Assembly (NCBI GenBank): GCA_003508835.1
Contig: PUFA01000182.1
Span: 2,108,001 to 2,172,000 of the forward strand
DNA: 64,000 bases
Source of the DNA: Eonycteris spelaea
Lineage: Eukaryota; Chordata; Mammalia; Chiroptera; Pteropodidae
Direction of reading: 5' to 3'
Shown: positions 11,490 to 41,228 of the stretch, one piece after another
Numbering within the stretch: position 1 is the stretch's first letter
Layout: the number at the start of each line of letters is the position of its first letter
Program-made: the position numbers and the translations under genes
Notes under the pieces: generated by a model
Told to the model about the DNA's origin: nothing
Seen by the model: the letters and a program-made list of their open reading frames with translations, nothing else
The model's database searches: none

Positions 11490-11815
11490 CGCCTAATGAG
11501 GCGGGAGAGAGGGGAGGAGGGGGCGGTGGGAGAGGAGGGGGGAGGAGGGGGTAGAGACAGGAGGAGGAGAAGCGGGAGAAGGGGGAGGGAGAGAAGGTAG
11601 GAGGAGGAGGCGGGTCAGGGAGGAAAGGGGGAGCGGAGGGAGGGGAGGGGAGGGGAAGAGCGGGAGGGGTGGGGGAGGGGAGGAGCGGGTGAGGGAGAAA
11701 AGGGGAGAGGAGGGAAAGGAGGGGTGAAGGAGAAGAGGGGGGATGGGGAGGAGGGGAGGGCAGGAAGGAGGAAGAGAGGGAGGGGGAAGAGAGGCGAGGG
11801 GGAGGGGGCGACGCT
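11490..11815. repeat. Long polypurine (G/A) tract
   Basis: About 325 bases of the + strand are nearly pure A and G with dozens of GGG and GGGG runs. Such tracts can form triplex DNA and G-quadruplexes. It directly abuts the orphan CpG island. Confidence 0.9.
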
Positions 11816-12659
11816 CCCAGCTCCCGGGCCGGCGACTTCAGGGGAGGAGAGCAGCGGGGGCCAGGGTGAACCCAACCCTTCCTGACAACCCCGTCTCCGC
11901 TCCAGGCTTCGTCCCTCTGGGAATCCCTTCTTCAAGACCCCTCCTCTCCGACCGCCCCCTTTCCAAGCGTCTTTCTGGCAGGGAATCTGTGCGCATCAAG
12001 GGTGTGAGGACCCCGCTCGCTCTGTGCCTCTGTTTCTCCATCCGCGCCCATACGCTGGCTCTAAAGTCCTCGGCGCTGGAGAATCCCATGGGCCGCAGTG
12101 GCCTGAGTGACCCTGCCCGGTCCCCCACACACTTCTCCTGCACACTAGGGGGCTCCTGGCGACTGTGAGTCCCCCTGCTGCTCAGCCCCAGGCCCCTGCC
12201 TCCACCATCCTCCTCAGGGTTTGGCCCCCAGGGCTCCTCCACAGGGCCCTGATGACTTCTGGATTCCCCTGGGCGAGGGGTGGGGGCGGACACCCTTGGA
12301 ATATGAGCTGTAACGAGGACGGGACACACTAAACATTCGTCCAGGGTGGGTAGGTACACCTGCTGCCTGAAACGTCTGCTTGGCCTTCCTCCTTCTGGGT
12401 GGGTCTGCGGCTGGACCGTGGACTTGGAGCAGAAACAGAAAGGCACGCCGCAGTAACGCTGGCCCGGGGACCTCAAAACGATCTCCCACTCTCCCTATGG
12501 CACAGAGGGGAACACGGAGGCCCAAGGAAGGGCAGAACACTGTCCAAGTCACAAAGCAAGGCCGGGCCACAGCTGGGCCTCCTGCCCGGGAGGGCAGAGC
12601 TCTTGGCCCCACTTGGAGCAGCCAGGACTTAGTGGAAGGAAGGGCAGGTCCCCAAGTAA

Positions 12660-12890
12660 CAGCTGCGATTTGCCTAACACCTGTTACACTTGGGCCTCGG
12701 CTCAGGGCTTCGACGACAGCTCTCAGCTAATTCTTGAAAATGCCCGTGGAGGAAGGACTGTGTCACGGATAAGGAAACTGAGGCTTGACACTCCCAGTGA
12801 TTCACCCAAGGGCACACAGCCGTGGACTCTGGCTTCTGACACAGGAAGGTTCCAGAGCCCAGGTCCAGGATCTTAGCCATTGGGTGGAAG
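12660..12890. repeat. MIR element
   Basis: Shows 'ggataaggaaactgaggctt' at 12768-12787 followed by 'gtgattcacccaagggcac', the standard MIR core order. Confidence 0.8.
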
Positions 12891-14249
12891 ATAAAGAGAA
12901 GCTTCTGGACCCGGTGCTGACGGCCACCCTCTCTCAGGGCCTTCACCTTCACCGTGCTTGGCCTCTTCTTTGTGCCCGAGGGTGACCAGGCAAGGGTCTC
13001 ACCTCTGCAGGGCCTTTCCCTCTGCCTGGAACACACTGTCCCCAGAGCCACCCTCCCTCCAGCTCGCTTTATCTTCACAGCCTTGATCTTTAAGCAAAAC
13101 TTAAATCAACAGAGATTTTCTTGTTCTCGGCTTTCCCCACTCGCTACAAGTTCCTTCTGTGACAACAAAGATTCGTCCCTTTTAGTTACTCCAGAATTCC
13201 CAGGGTTAGCTTAGAATTGTCAGTGGCACACAGTAGGTGTTCGGTGAAGAATGCCGTGAAGAATGCCGGAGGAAATGGCAGCCAGGCTAGGGAGATGGGT
13301 GGGCCTGAGCCTGCCCTGCGGACCCTGCGGGGGGGGGGGGGGCCTCAGAGAGCCAGGGAGGTGTTCAGCTGGGGCAGAGTGCACCCAGAGATGCCATAAG
13401 CAGGAGCTGAGGAACCAGACTGGAGGGTAGACTGAGGCAGGGGTTCAGGAGGAGGCTGTGGAGGTATTTGTTATCTGACATCTGGGGCTGCAGGAGGGAG
13501 CCACATGCCCCCCAAATTCCTGCTAGCCTCCCGGGGACCCCGCTCTGAGGGCCTCTGAGGCCCTGAGTCTCTAGGTTTGCGTCTCTCATCTCTCCTTCCT
13601 GCCTCTGATTTTTCTTTCTCTTCAGGCTCTTTCGGGACTTCTCTCTCCTCCCTCCGTCTCTCCCTCCGGTTCTTTCCAAGAGTCCCCGTTCTGTGCTCCC
13701 CTCCCCGCCATCCCCGCCTCAGTGGACCTCTCTGATGTCCCCCCAGACCCGCCCCCGCCCTGTGGCTGGGCTCCTGCCAGGCCTGGAAGCCCGCCCCTCC
13801 CCCCCCCGCCTTGGACCCTCCGCCCTCTCCCCTCCTCGCCCTTCCCGCTGCCTCCGCCCTCTTGGCCCCCTCCATTCCTCTTCCCCTCCCCCCTGATCTC
13901 CCCCTCTCCGCCTCTAGGATCCCGGCGCGGGGAGGGGCGGAGCCCGCGCTCCGGTCCCCGCTGGGCCTGACCCGCCTGTTGGATAACGGGCTAGGCCGGC
14001 TCCTGGGTAATCTTGGCTGCAGAGGGGCGGGGAGGAGGGGGCAGACAAACTGGCATTTTGCCAGGCTGGGCCCGCGACACGGGGAGCAGGTGACCCGGGA
14101 CCCCTGAATGGCAGCCGCAGGTCGCCCACCCGGAGAGCACGAGGCTGAGTGACCGTGGACAACTTTCTAGGCGTCTCTGGGTCAGCCAGACTGACCGTCA
14201 GCCGCTGTGTTGGGTGCCCAGAGACCTGATGTGGTCCCTTCTCCACTGT

Positions 14250-14480
14250 CCCGGAGCCCACTGTGTCTGGGGCAGACAAACAACAAATAAACTAGCAAAT
14301 AAGATAATTTCAGAGAACGGTCAAGTGCTAGGAAGAAAAATCCAGCAGGGGCAGGAGACAGAATGACAGGAGATAGAAGGCCCCTCTGAGGAGACATTTG
14401 AGCTGAGACTTGGATGACAGAAGGAGCCTGGCACGCAGGAGGAGATGGCTGCAGCCAGGGAGGGTGTTTCAGGCGGAGGG
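14250..14480. repeat. Ancient interspersed repeat (L2-like)
   Basis: Contains 'tctggggcagacaaac' and 'gaggagacatttgagctgag' phrases that recur at 15470-15700 and 19330-19560, so it is a dispersed family. The exact family name is not certain. Confidence 0.55.
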
Positions 14481-16689
14481 ACGGGAAGGACCAGCTAGGA
14501 CAGAAGCCTGGAGGCAGGGCTGAGTGCTGGGTTGCGGGGTTCCTCTGCCCCTACTTGGAGGCGAGTGACCATCAAACATAAGGTCGAGAATAAGCCAGCT
14601 AGCCCAGGAATAATAACTGCGACAGTTACCATAACCGAGGGCTACCTCCTTTTCCGGATGAGAAATCTGAGGCCCCGAGAAGATAGAAGGTCTCAGCATT
14701 AACCGGAAGCTGGAGGAGTAAGATTCACCTCAGTGGGGCATGGTCTGTTTCACCTCCACCCAGTGTCTACCAGGGACTGGGCTAGTCTGGGGTCTCGCAA
14801 GGAGGATGCCAGGACAAAGGGTGCGGAGGGTGAGGCCCAGACTTAGGATGGAGGGGTGTGGGTGGTGAGGGGTCTGGGATAGACAGAAGTGATGACCAGG
14901 AGACCCCAGAGGCTTTACAAACAGGGGGTGCCTTTTGGTGCCAGCTCCAGCCCCGTCCCCACCACGCACATGCCCACACAGTAACAGCTTCAGCCAGCTC
15001 ATCCACGGAGCTATGTGATCCTATGACGACGGGATGGAGAAGTTCCTATCATAACCCCCATTTACAGCAGTAACATAGTCAATTGGGATTTGAACCCAGG
15101 CCATCGGGATAGGGCGACCTTGGATTGCATCTGAACCCTGCAGGCTGGGTTGGCACTGGGCAGCCTGTCGGGGGCCCTGGGGCCCTGCCCCACGTTGGAT
15201 GATCTGGGCAAGATCCTGGCCCCCTGCATACTGGCCTTTTATACTCCCACAAATAGCCCGGCAAATACATGGAGCGGCACGGCGTTGGCCTGGCAGACAC
15301 ACGAACAAATACATCATAAGCGTTCGGAGAGTCACGAGGCTTCTGAAAGAAATGAAATGAGAGAGGCTGACCTGGCCGAGAGGCAGGGGACTCTTGGAGC
15401 CAGTGTGGCATCCCAGGCCTTGCTAGGCTGTGGCTGAATCCAAGATGGGGAGAGAAACCAGGCAAAGTCAACAACAGCACATGCGAAGGCCCTGAGGCAG
15501 CACCTGGTGTGTGGGAAGGTCCCTTCGGGCAGAGACCCATGGCTGGAGGGAAGCACATGAAGGGGAGAGAGGGAGGAGGTGAGAGGAGACGGGTCCAACC
15601 ACATAGACAGAGGTGGAGGGTTTCCATTTTATTCTGAGGGTAATGAGGAGCTATGGAAGGTGCTTGAGCAGAGGGAAGGATGGTACCTGATTCACATTCT
15701 AATGGTGATCAAAGATGTGAGCGGATGGAAAGTGAATGCCTACCCCAGCGGTGGGGAGCAAGGGTGGGTGGGAGAGAAGGGCTCTTTGGGCATGCTGGGA
15801 GTACAAATGGCTGCCCCTTACTGAGCGTTTACAGCAAATTGTGTTAAGTACTTTATAAAGACTCAACTTACTTGAAGATTCCATTATCGGCCTCATTTCC
15901 TCGAGCCCAAGTCCATGCTGGGCTCCTTGTCACCCCATCTTTGCTCCCCTGAGCTGCCCAGTTCTTACCCAGGGAGAGGCTGGAGCGCCTCCTGCTGCTG
16001 AGCCTGTGTTGACTTTCCCTGGTGAACGTGGGCAGAGGGTGACAGAGCATAGGTGTGCACGCCTCCCCCCACTTCGCAGCCAGGTAATTAAGGTCCACCT
16101 CGCAAGGCCAGAGGTCAGAGTTCATGGCTCCTCAATCCTGAGGGAGGACGTAAGGGAACCACTCTGTCCACTTTGGGTTAGGGTGATACAAATGCACTGC
16201 TTAAATGAGGCAACTCCTACACATTCTGCAGAACCCAGATTTAAACACCCCCCACAACCTGATATCTAGGAAGCCTTGTCGACTTCCCAAGCAGGCGCCT
16301 CACTCTTGGCTTGATCCTGGCTACAGAGGGCTGAAAGGGTTCTGCTAGGTCTCCCCTCACTTCCTCAAACTTGGACTCTCCTTGAGTCCCCAGCATAGCC
16401 TAGCCCCGGCTGCTCACACGTGGGACAGGAAAAAACACTGTTTTCATGAATACGTCTTGTCTAACCATCTCACTATACAGGTAAGTAAATTGAGGCCCAG
16501 AGAGAGGCCCTCAAGAGTCTCAAGGTCACGTGAGGCAGTGGGGGGCGCTAGAACATGGCGGGAAGGCTCCCCGTATTCCTGGGGGGAAGGAAACGTGTGT
16601 GATTTTTCCGGGGGGCTCACTGCCAACCGTGGCAGGGAACCGAGGCTCTGAGGTCACCCGCGAGCCTTAACCGGCAGGAGGGGACAGGC

Positions 16690-16995
16690 CTGGCTGGTGG
16701 CCCAGAAGCTCTGCTGGGGGGGCGGTAGGCAGAGGTTGGCGATGTCGGAAGCCAAAGGCTTGGCCTCCCCGAGGGAGCCGCTTTCCCGGCCCGGGTCGGA
16801 TCAATGGGCTGTAATTATACCGCGCCGGGCCCAGAGCCGGCGGGAAGGGAGCGGGAGCTGGCAGGAGCGAGGCGGCGGGCGGGGGAGCGCGGGCCGGAGA
16901 AGGCCCCACGTTACTTTGATTGACAGCCCGCGCACGAGCTTCTGGGGATCGTAGTCTTACCGAGAAGCCCTGCTTCCATCTCTTTCTTTCGCGCT
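16690..16995. promoter_or_regulatory. CpG-rich element with TCF/LEF-like and PBX/MEIS-like sites
   Basis: A small CpG-rich block 4.2 kb upstream of the TLE2 start codon. At 16914-16926 a CTTTGAT (TCF/LEF-like) overlaps TGATTGACAG, which equals the PBX-PREP/MEIS decamer. 'tgtaattata' at 16810-16819 adds a homeodomain-like site. It may be a TLE2 enhancer or alternative promoter. Confidence 0.5.
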
Positions 16996-17399
16996 CGGGG
17001 AAACTGAGGCACGGGGACAAAGCAACCCCCACCCCTCGCCTACACATCGGCCCATCCCTCCCCCATGACCTGGGCACCAAAACTGAGCGGTTAGGAGCCT
17101 CCGGGCTCCGACGAGAGTCTCATCCCCTCTCCCAGGGGGTCTAGCACCACTTAACGTCTCTCTACCTCAGTTTAGCAACCAGAGAAATAGGGTGAAAGGT
17201 ACCCAGTCGGCCCCGCCGGCTGGCCGTGATTTTGCAGGATAGTTGGACGAAGGGCTCCCGCCAGGCTCAGAGCGTGGCTTGCCTCTCCGTTTCTGGGTAC
17301 TAATTGAGCCGATCCCCCCTCCAGTACAGCCAGGATCGAGCATCCACGAGGGTCTCAGCTTCTATTAGGGAGGGAGAGCTATACTCTCCTTACCCCGCT

Positions 17400-17625
17400 G
17401 GGAGCGCCTCGCCGCCTTCCGATTGGCCCGGGAGATCTTAGTGTCTCCTGCCATTGGTTGCCTTTTTCCAGATCACCATGGGCATTGGTCATTGTGACGT
17501 CACGGACCCATGTGGGAGCGCCGCGGGCGGATTGGCTGGCGCGCCCAGCCAACCACCGCGGAGAAAGGAATTTCCACAGTAGCTGGGGCGGCAGGGCTGA
17601 TTTAAGGTGGTCTGAGCAATCCCGG
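17400..17625. promoter_or_regulatory. Promoter-like module: four inverted CCAAT boxes plus a CRE
   Basis: ATTGG occurs at 17422, 17453, 17484 and 17531, and a perfect cAMP-response element TGACGTCA at 17495-17502. CpGs cluster around them and a palindromic 'ggctggcgcgcccagcc' follows. This composition is typical of a real promoter. Human TLE2 is recalled to have alternative upstream first exons, so this may be one. Confidence 0.55.
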
Positions 17626-18111
17626 GTCCCAGCGCTGCTTCGCAGCTTTTTCCTTTAAAAAAAAAAAAAAAAATCCACATCGTGAAACCCCAGCCCTAGA
17701 CTGAGCTTTTCTGTATAGTGGGAGGAGAGAGCTTAGAAGCTAAGCCCCTTCCTCCATTTTGCAGCTTCTGTCTGGATTTTGCAGATGGGGAAACCGAGGC
17801 CCAGAGAGGTGGAACGTGAAGCTCTCTGGGTGGCAAACGAGTTAGCTAGGGGAAATGAGAACGTTGTGCTGGGCTGCCCAGGCTGTAACTCACTCCTGGC
17901 GAGGGCTTTTCCTGCCTCCTGCTCTGGCTGGATGTGGCAATTCAGCGAGTAATGGAGTAACATAACTCCTAGGGGTACCCCCGCCCCCCGCCATCTCACA
18001 GACTGCTCTCAACTGTGCCTCCCCAAATTCTCAAAGCTGCTCCCAAGCTCGGGATGCTACTGCTTAGGGCAAAGCGTCTCCTCCTTCCTGGCAGAAGATA
18101 CACCAAGAGAT

Positions 18112-18112
<1 letters not shown>

Positions 18113-18160
<48 letters not shown>
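18113..18160. repeat. (TG)n microsatellite with CG tail
   Basis: About 18 TG units ending in a short alternating CG block (cgcgcgcg), a Z-DNA-prone sequence. Confidence 0.95.
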
Positions 18161-19610
18161 GTCTTGTGGCTTCTCAGGCAATCCACAAATCTGTATTCAC
18201 TCTCTCCTGTGGAGTGTGCCTGGCTGAGAGATCTAAAGACTGGTGGGTAAAGGTCCCCTCCTCCAGGAAGCCTTCTGTGGACTCACCAGGCAAAGACCCT
18301 GTTCCAGCTCTGGGTTCCTTCAGCCCTGGGTGTGTCCGTCTGTCTTGGCACTACTAGCATCCTGGAATGTGTCCTGGCTCTGTCCCACCCACTCGCCTGG
18401 GAACCCTCCCAGCAAAGCCTGAGGCTGAGTTCTTTCTAGCATAAGGAGGTGGTTATAGAATAAATATCCACTTATCTACCAATTTTAGACAGTCTGTGTT
18501 CAATGTGTGTGCAGGGAGGAAGAAGATGCCTTTTGGAAGAGAGGCCTGGAGGTCATGCCCAGGTGAAGCTGGGCAAGGCCAGGGGGTGAAAGTCATCCGA
18601 GCTAGCCTCTGAGCTGGAAATTTATCCCGAGGGCAATAGGGAGCCAAGGGAAGCTTTAAGTGAGGGAGGCCAGACTCAAAGGGAAGTGACAAGGGGAGGC
18701 AGAGAGAAACTAGGCTGGTGCTCTGCCTTAGGGGATCAGGGTGGACCGTGGGGCCTAACAGGTCAGGGGAAGATGCTGAGTCTAGCGGCCTGGGGGCTGT
18801 CTAGGGGAGATGCCCATTTGGTGGCTGCACCCAGGGCTGAGTCTCAGGGGAGGGACCGAGGGTGGAGCCATAGCTTGGAGCCATCCTCATGAAAGTGGTA
18901 AGGACTAGGAGCCAGGGGAAGAAAGGCTGCCTTAGGAAAGCTTTGAAATGAGAATTTCAGGGAGCAACCCCCCCCAACCGAAATCAGAAACTCCTAGCGT
19001 TGGGGAGCCCTGGAACTCCCAGCAGGAGTGTGGCCGGTCATCGCCGCCTGTAGCTACATCTGCTGCTTTTTCTCATCTCACTGCCTGTTCATTTATTGAG
19101 CACTTACTGTGTGCCAGCTCTGCGGGGACAAAGAGAGGCTCTGTCCCCACACAGTCCAGTACTAAGCGGAGACAGATAATGAGTGTAACAACCCACAGAG
19201 AAACATAATCATGTCAAAAACAAAAAACTCTGTTTGGACCTAGAAAGAGAGAGAATAGGATGTAGTAGTTGAAAATAACAGGGTGGGGTGGGTGAACGCT
19301 GCTTAAATGGATGGCAGGACGGTCCTTTCTGAGGAGGTAACATTTGAGCTGGGACCTGAATGATGAGAAGCAAGGGAACAGTGTTCCAGGGAGAGGGAGC
19401 AGTCAGTGCAAAGTCCCTGAGGCAGGACTGCGCCTGGTGAGCTGGAGGAACAGGGAGGAGGCTGGTGTGACTGGAGCAGAAGAAATGAGAGTAAAAGTGA
19501 AGCTGGATCAGGGAAGGGAAGGCAGGGCTTTGTGGGGAGAGGGAGGAGCTTGAATTTTATTTTGGTGGCAACGAGGAGTCATTGAATACTTCTCGCGCGC
19601 GCGGCACACA

Positions 19611-19611
19611 A

Positions 19612-19644
<33 letters not shown>
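19611..19644. repeat. (CA)n microsatellite
   Basis: About 16 CA units preceded by a CG-alternating stretch at 19593-19604. Confidence 0.95.
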
Positions 19645-19645
<1 letters not shown>

Positions 19646-21207
19646 TCCCAGGATCTCCCTTCTCCTTCCCTTCCAGGGCTTCCTCGACTTTATTATCCTT
19701 CAGGTCTCATCAAAGAGGCCTCTCCCAGACACCCCAGGGAGATGGGTTCCCTCTTGCCAATCTCTATCACTGCCCCATAAACTCTTCCTTTGTGCACACA
19801 AACAACTCCATAAATACCAGGCTGTGAACTTATCCCCCCCCAAAAAACTCAGAGAAGGCAGGAATCTGTTCTCCTTCATCTATCCTCAAGCTCCGGGTGC
19901 CCAGAAGAATGTCCAGCATATAGTAGATGCTCAGTAAATCTGCTGGCTGGAAGGTGATGCTTTTAAGGTTAGTTAAGGACTTTTGTACCCTTTCACTCAC
20001 TCACCTACTGACAAGGGCGCAGACATCATCCCAGGTGAGAGTTTTCCTGTTGAGTCCCCTGCTCAGCCCCAGGGCCTAGAGCTGTCTGGTCCACTGTAGG
20101 CACTCAGTAGGTTTGTTGATTACCTTAACAAGTGACCTTGAGTTTTCTCATATGCAAGATGGGAATTAGAAGTCCCACCTCCCAGGTGAGTGTGAGGGAC
20201 CGGCTCACTGGCTGGATGTCTGAGGTCTGTGGTGGGGAACAGAGTCCCTGTCCTCAGAGAGAGACCCCAGTCAGAAGGTGGAGATTGAGTTCCCCCATTC
20301 CCAGTGGGACCTCTGCCTTCTGGGAGGCCACAGTCTCAGAGGAGTGACAGCCCAGTCTGCCGGTGGTGGCAGTCTCTGGGAGTTTACCGTGTGCCAGGCC
20401 AGGCTAGGTACAGTCACCATGTACCGTGATATTTAAAAATAGCCCCTGCCTCTGCCATTTTCAGAGACTACCAGGCCCAGCATGGGGAGGCCCTGGCTCT
20501 GCCCCACCTCCTTCCCTCCCCCGGGCCTTTGCACCTGCGGTCCCCTCTCGCCCGCCAGCTTGTCAAGGCTGCGTCCTCGCGATCCTCAGGTCTCAGCCTC
20601 GGTCCTCAGAAAGACCGTTTCCGACCAGGGACCGCCCGCGCTCCCCGTCAAGCGACTCCCATCCTGCGTCGCCAGGTATTTATTGGTTTCCTCGCTTTTT
20701 TCTCTTGGGCGGTGCTTGTGGCACTGGACGCGAGCCTCAGTTTCTCCACTGGGCACTGGTCGAAAGAACCGCGTTGGTTCCGGGAGCCACGGCCCCAGTT
20801 TGGGGGGCGGCCGGCGGGCCGGGTGGGCGGGCCTGGGGGCGGCGGCGCCACCTTAAGGCGGCTCAGCCCGCGGCTCCCGGCCGAGCCCCGCCGGAGGGAG
20901 GCGGCTCCGCGCGGGGCCCGCCGCCCGCGCCTCCGACACCCGGCCGCGCTCACCGACCTCCGGTACTCGCCGTCCCGCTCCCCTGCCCGGGGAGGGGGCG
21001 TCGGCGCCCCTCTCCGGCCCCGCGACCCCGCGCGCGCGCTCTGGGGAGGCGGGGGGCTCCGGGGTCCTCTGCCCCACGCCGTGCGACTCCCCCTCGGCTT
21101 CTTTCTCCGGGCAGACCCCCGCCCAGCCTCTCTCCCTCCCACCCCCACCGCGACCCCCCACACACATTGTCACACTCCGGCGCGAGGGGTCTTCCCGGAT
21201 CGGCAGG

Positions 21208-39716
<18,509 letters not shown>

Positions 39717-39885
39717 ACCCCACTACCTGCACCCCTGACCCTACTCCTGGGGGTGTCCGGGACAGGGACCCCATACCTCCCTCTCCAGTCGTACCTGTGG
39801 GCACCGAATCTCACCTGCTCTCTGGCCAACCCCCTCCACCTTCCCCTGCTGGACGTGGGGCCGGGAGGGCAAGGGGACTTCGGGA

Positions 39886-39891
39886 AATAAA
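39886..39891 (+). terminator. TLE2: TLE2 polyadenylation signal
   Basis: Canonical AATAAA 170 bases after the stop codon, with TG/T-rich sequence downstream. It gives a very short 3'UTR. Confidence 0.85.
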
Positions 39892-39909
39892 TGTATTTAT
39901 CACAACTGC

Positions 39910-41109
39910 CTCTGTCCCAGGCGGGGGAAGCGGGCACCGCCACTCTTCTTGGGCAGCTGTCACTGAGGGACGGCCACTTCCCAGCCGTGCGACTGTGCGT
40001 CGGTGGCTTTCTTCCTAATCTGGACAATGAGCTTATTCATTCTGCGTGAAATACGGTGGGGTATGCCAGGAGTGGGCGTGGCTTGTCACACGCGTGACAA
40101 ATGGCCCCCAGGGCTCGCTCTGGTTGAACAGACGTTTCTCATGCCTGTCTGCGTGGGAGGTGGGGTTCGGCTCCAGGTAGACGCGCAGGGCCCCAGGATG
40201 GTGGAGGGTTCGCTGCCTCAATATGTAGTGTCAGGGTCCAACAGCAGGGAGACGAGTCACACATGGCTTTTAAACCTGGCCCCAACGTCCCTTAGTGCCT
40301 CCTCAAACTAAAGGGTGGGGGATTACAGTGGAGCACGTGACCTCTTGGGGTACAGTCATGTTTCCTTTGAGACCCAAAGGTAACTCGTAAGAGCCTGACA
40401 CACAATGTCACAGCGAAAGTCCCCATCCCAGATGAGATGGTGGCTAAGCCGAGAGCTGAGGGGGGAGAGACGGCTGCTGGAATGGCCACGAAACAGGGAA
40501 CAGCGTGTGCAGAGGCTCAGAGGAAAGGACTCTGGATCGGCTTGAGCAGAGGAAGCCCCCGCACGAGGGGCCAGAGAAGGGGCAGGGCTTGTCGGGGTGG
40601 TGACTGGTCAAGTCTGGGTTCTGGGACTGTGAGAAGGGAGTAGGGTGGGGGGAGTAGGGGTGCTACTGGGGCCTTCCGGAGGGAGAGGGCAGGGTGACAG
40701 GGTCACTGGGATTTCTTTGTGGAGAAAGGTAATTCCGCGGCTAAGGAATGAACCTGTCGCCGCCATCTGGGACGCTGCTTTTCCTGGAAGCTGAGCAGAT
40801 GGCGATCTGGGGAGTCCCACGGAGAGGGTGGACCTGGCCTGGTGTGAGTGGGTGGGGTGTCTTGCGAAGGACCGAGGACCCCGCCCCTGGGATCGTGAAG
40901 TGGCCGGGAACCGTTTCTCCGTGGCTCGTGGAGAGCGGCGGGGAGCAGGAGGGAGTGACCCCGCCGTCCCCTCCCCCGACGGGGGCAGTGACTTTGTCAG
41001 TCAGACCCAAGGTCCTTCTAAATCTCGAAGAGATGGCCAGGGTACAGGAACCAGATCACAGAACCAGATCAGGACACAGAAGCAGATCGGCTCTGCTTTT
41101 CCCAATGGC
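39910..41109. other. Tail-to-tail spacer between TLE2 and TLE6
   Basis: About 1.2 kb separates two convergent polyadenylation sites. No exon is seen. An old dispersed repeat fragment (about 40480-40650) and a short AACCAGATCA-type direct repeat (41050-41085) are present. Confidence 0.65.
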
Positions 41110-41115
41110 TTTATT
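41110..41115 (-). terminator. TLE6: TLE6 polyadenylation signal
   Basis: TTTATT on +, AATAAA on -, 114 bases beyond the TLE6 stop codon. The two TLE genes therefore end close together in convergent orientation. Confidence 0.75.
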
Positions 41116-41228
41116 ACACGTGACAAAGACCACCAGGCCCCTCACCGGCCCCTCCACCATGGCCCCCTGTGCCTGGGGGAAAGACCAAAAAAAAAGGACC
41201 CTGTGTTGAGACGGCACCGGCAAGGCCC

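Larger units (their letters stand above)
11830..16690. other. TLE5-TLE2 spacer, middle part: repeats, no gene
   Basis: No supported exon. Ancient repeats include MIR (12660-12890, 14590-14700, 15810-15900) and an old interspersed repeat of the 'aacatttgagctgagacttgg' type (14376-14480, 15470-15700). 13690-13970 is C-rich with CpGs but has no recognisable gene. Confidence 0.55.
17630..20470. other. TLE5-TLE2 spacer, last part: simple repeats and old repeats
   Basis: No exon recognised. It contains an A-run near 17658-17672, MIR debris at 17750-17860, a (TG)n at 18113-18160, the dispersed old repeat at 19070-19560 and a (CA)n at 19611-19644. Confidence 0.55.
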
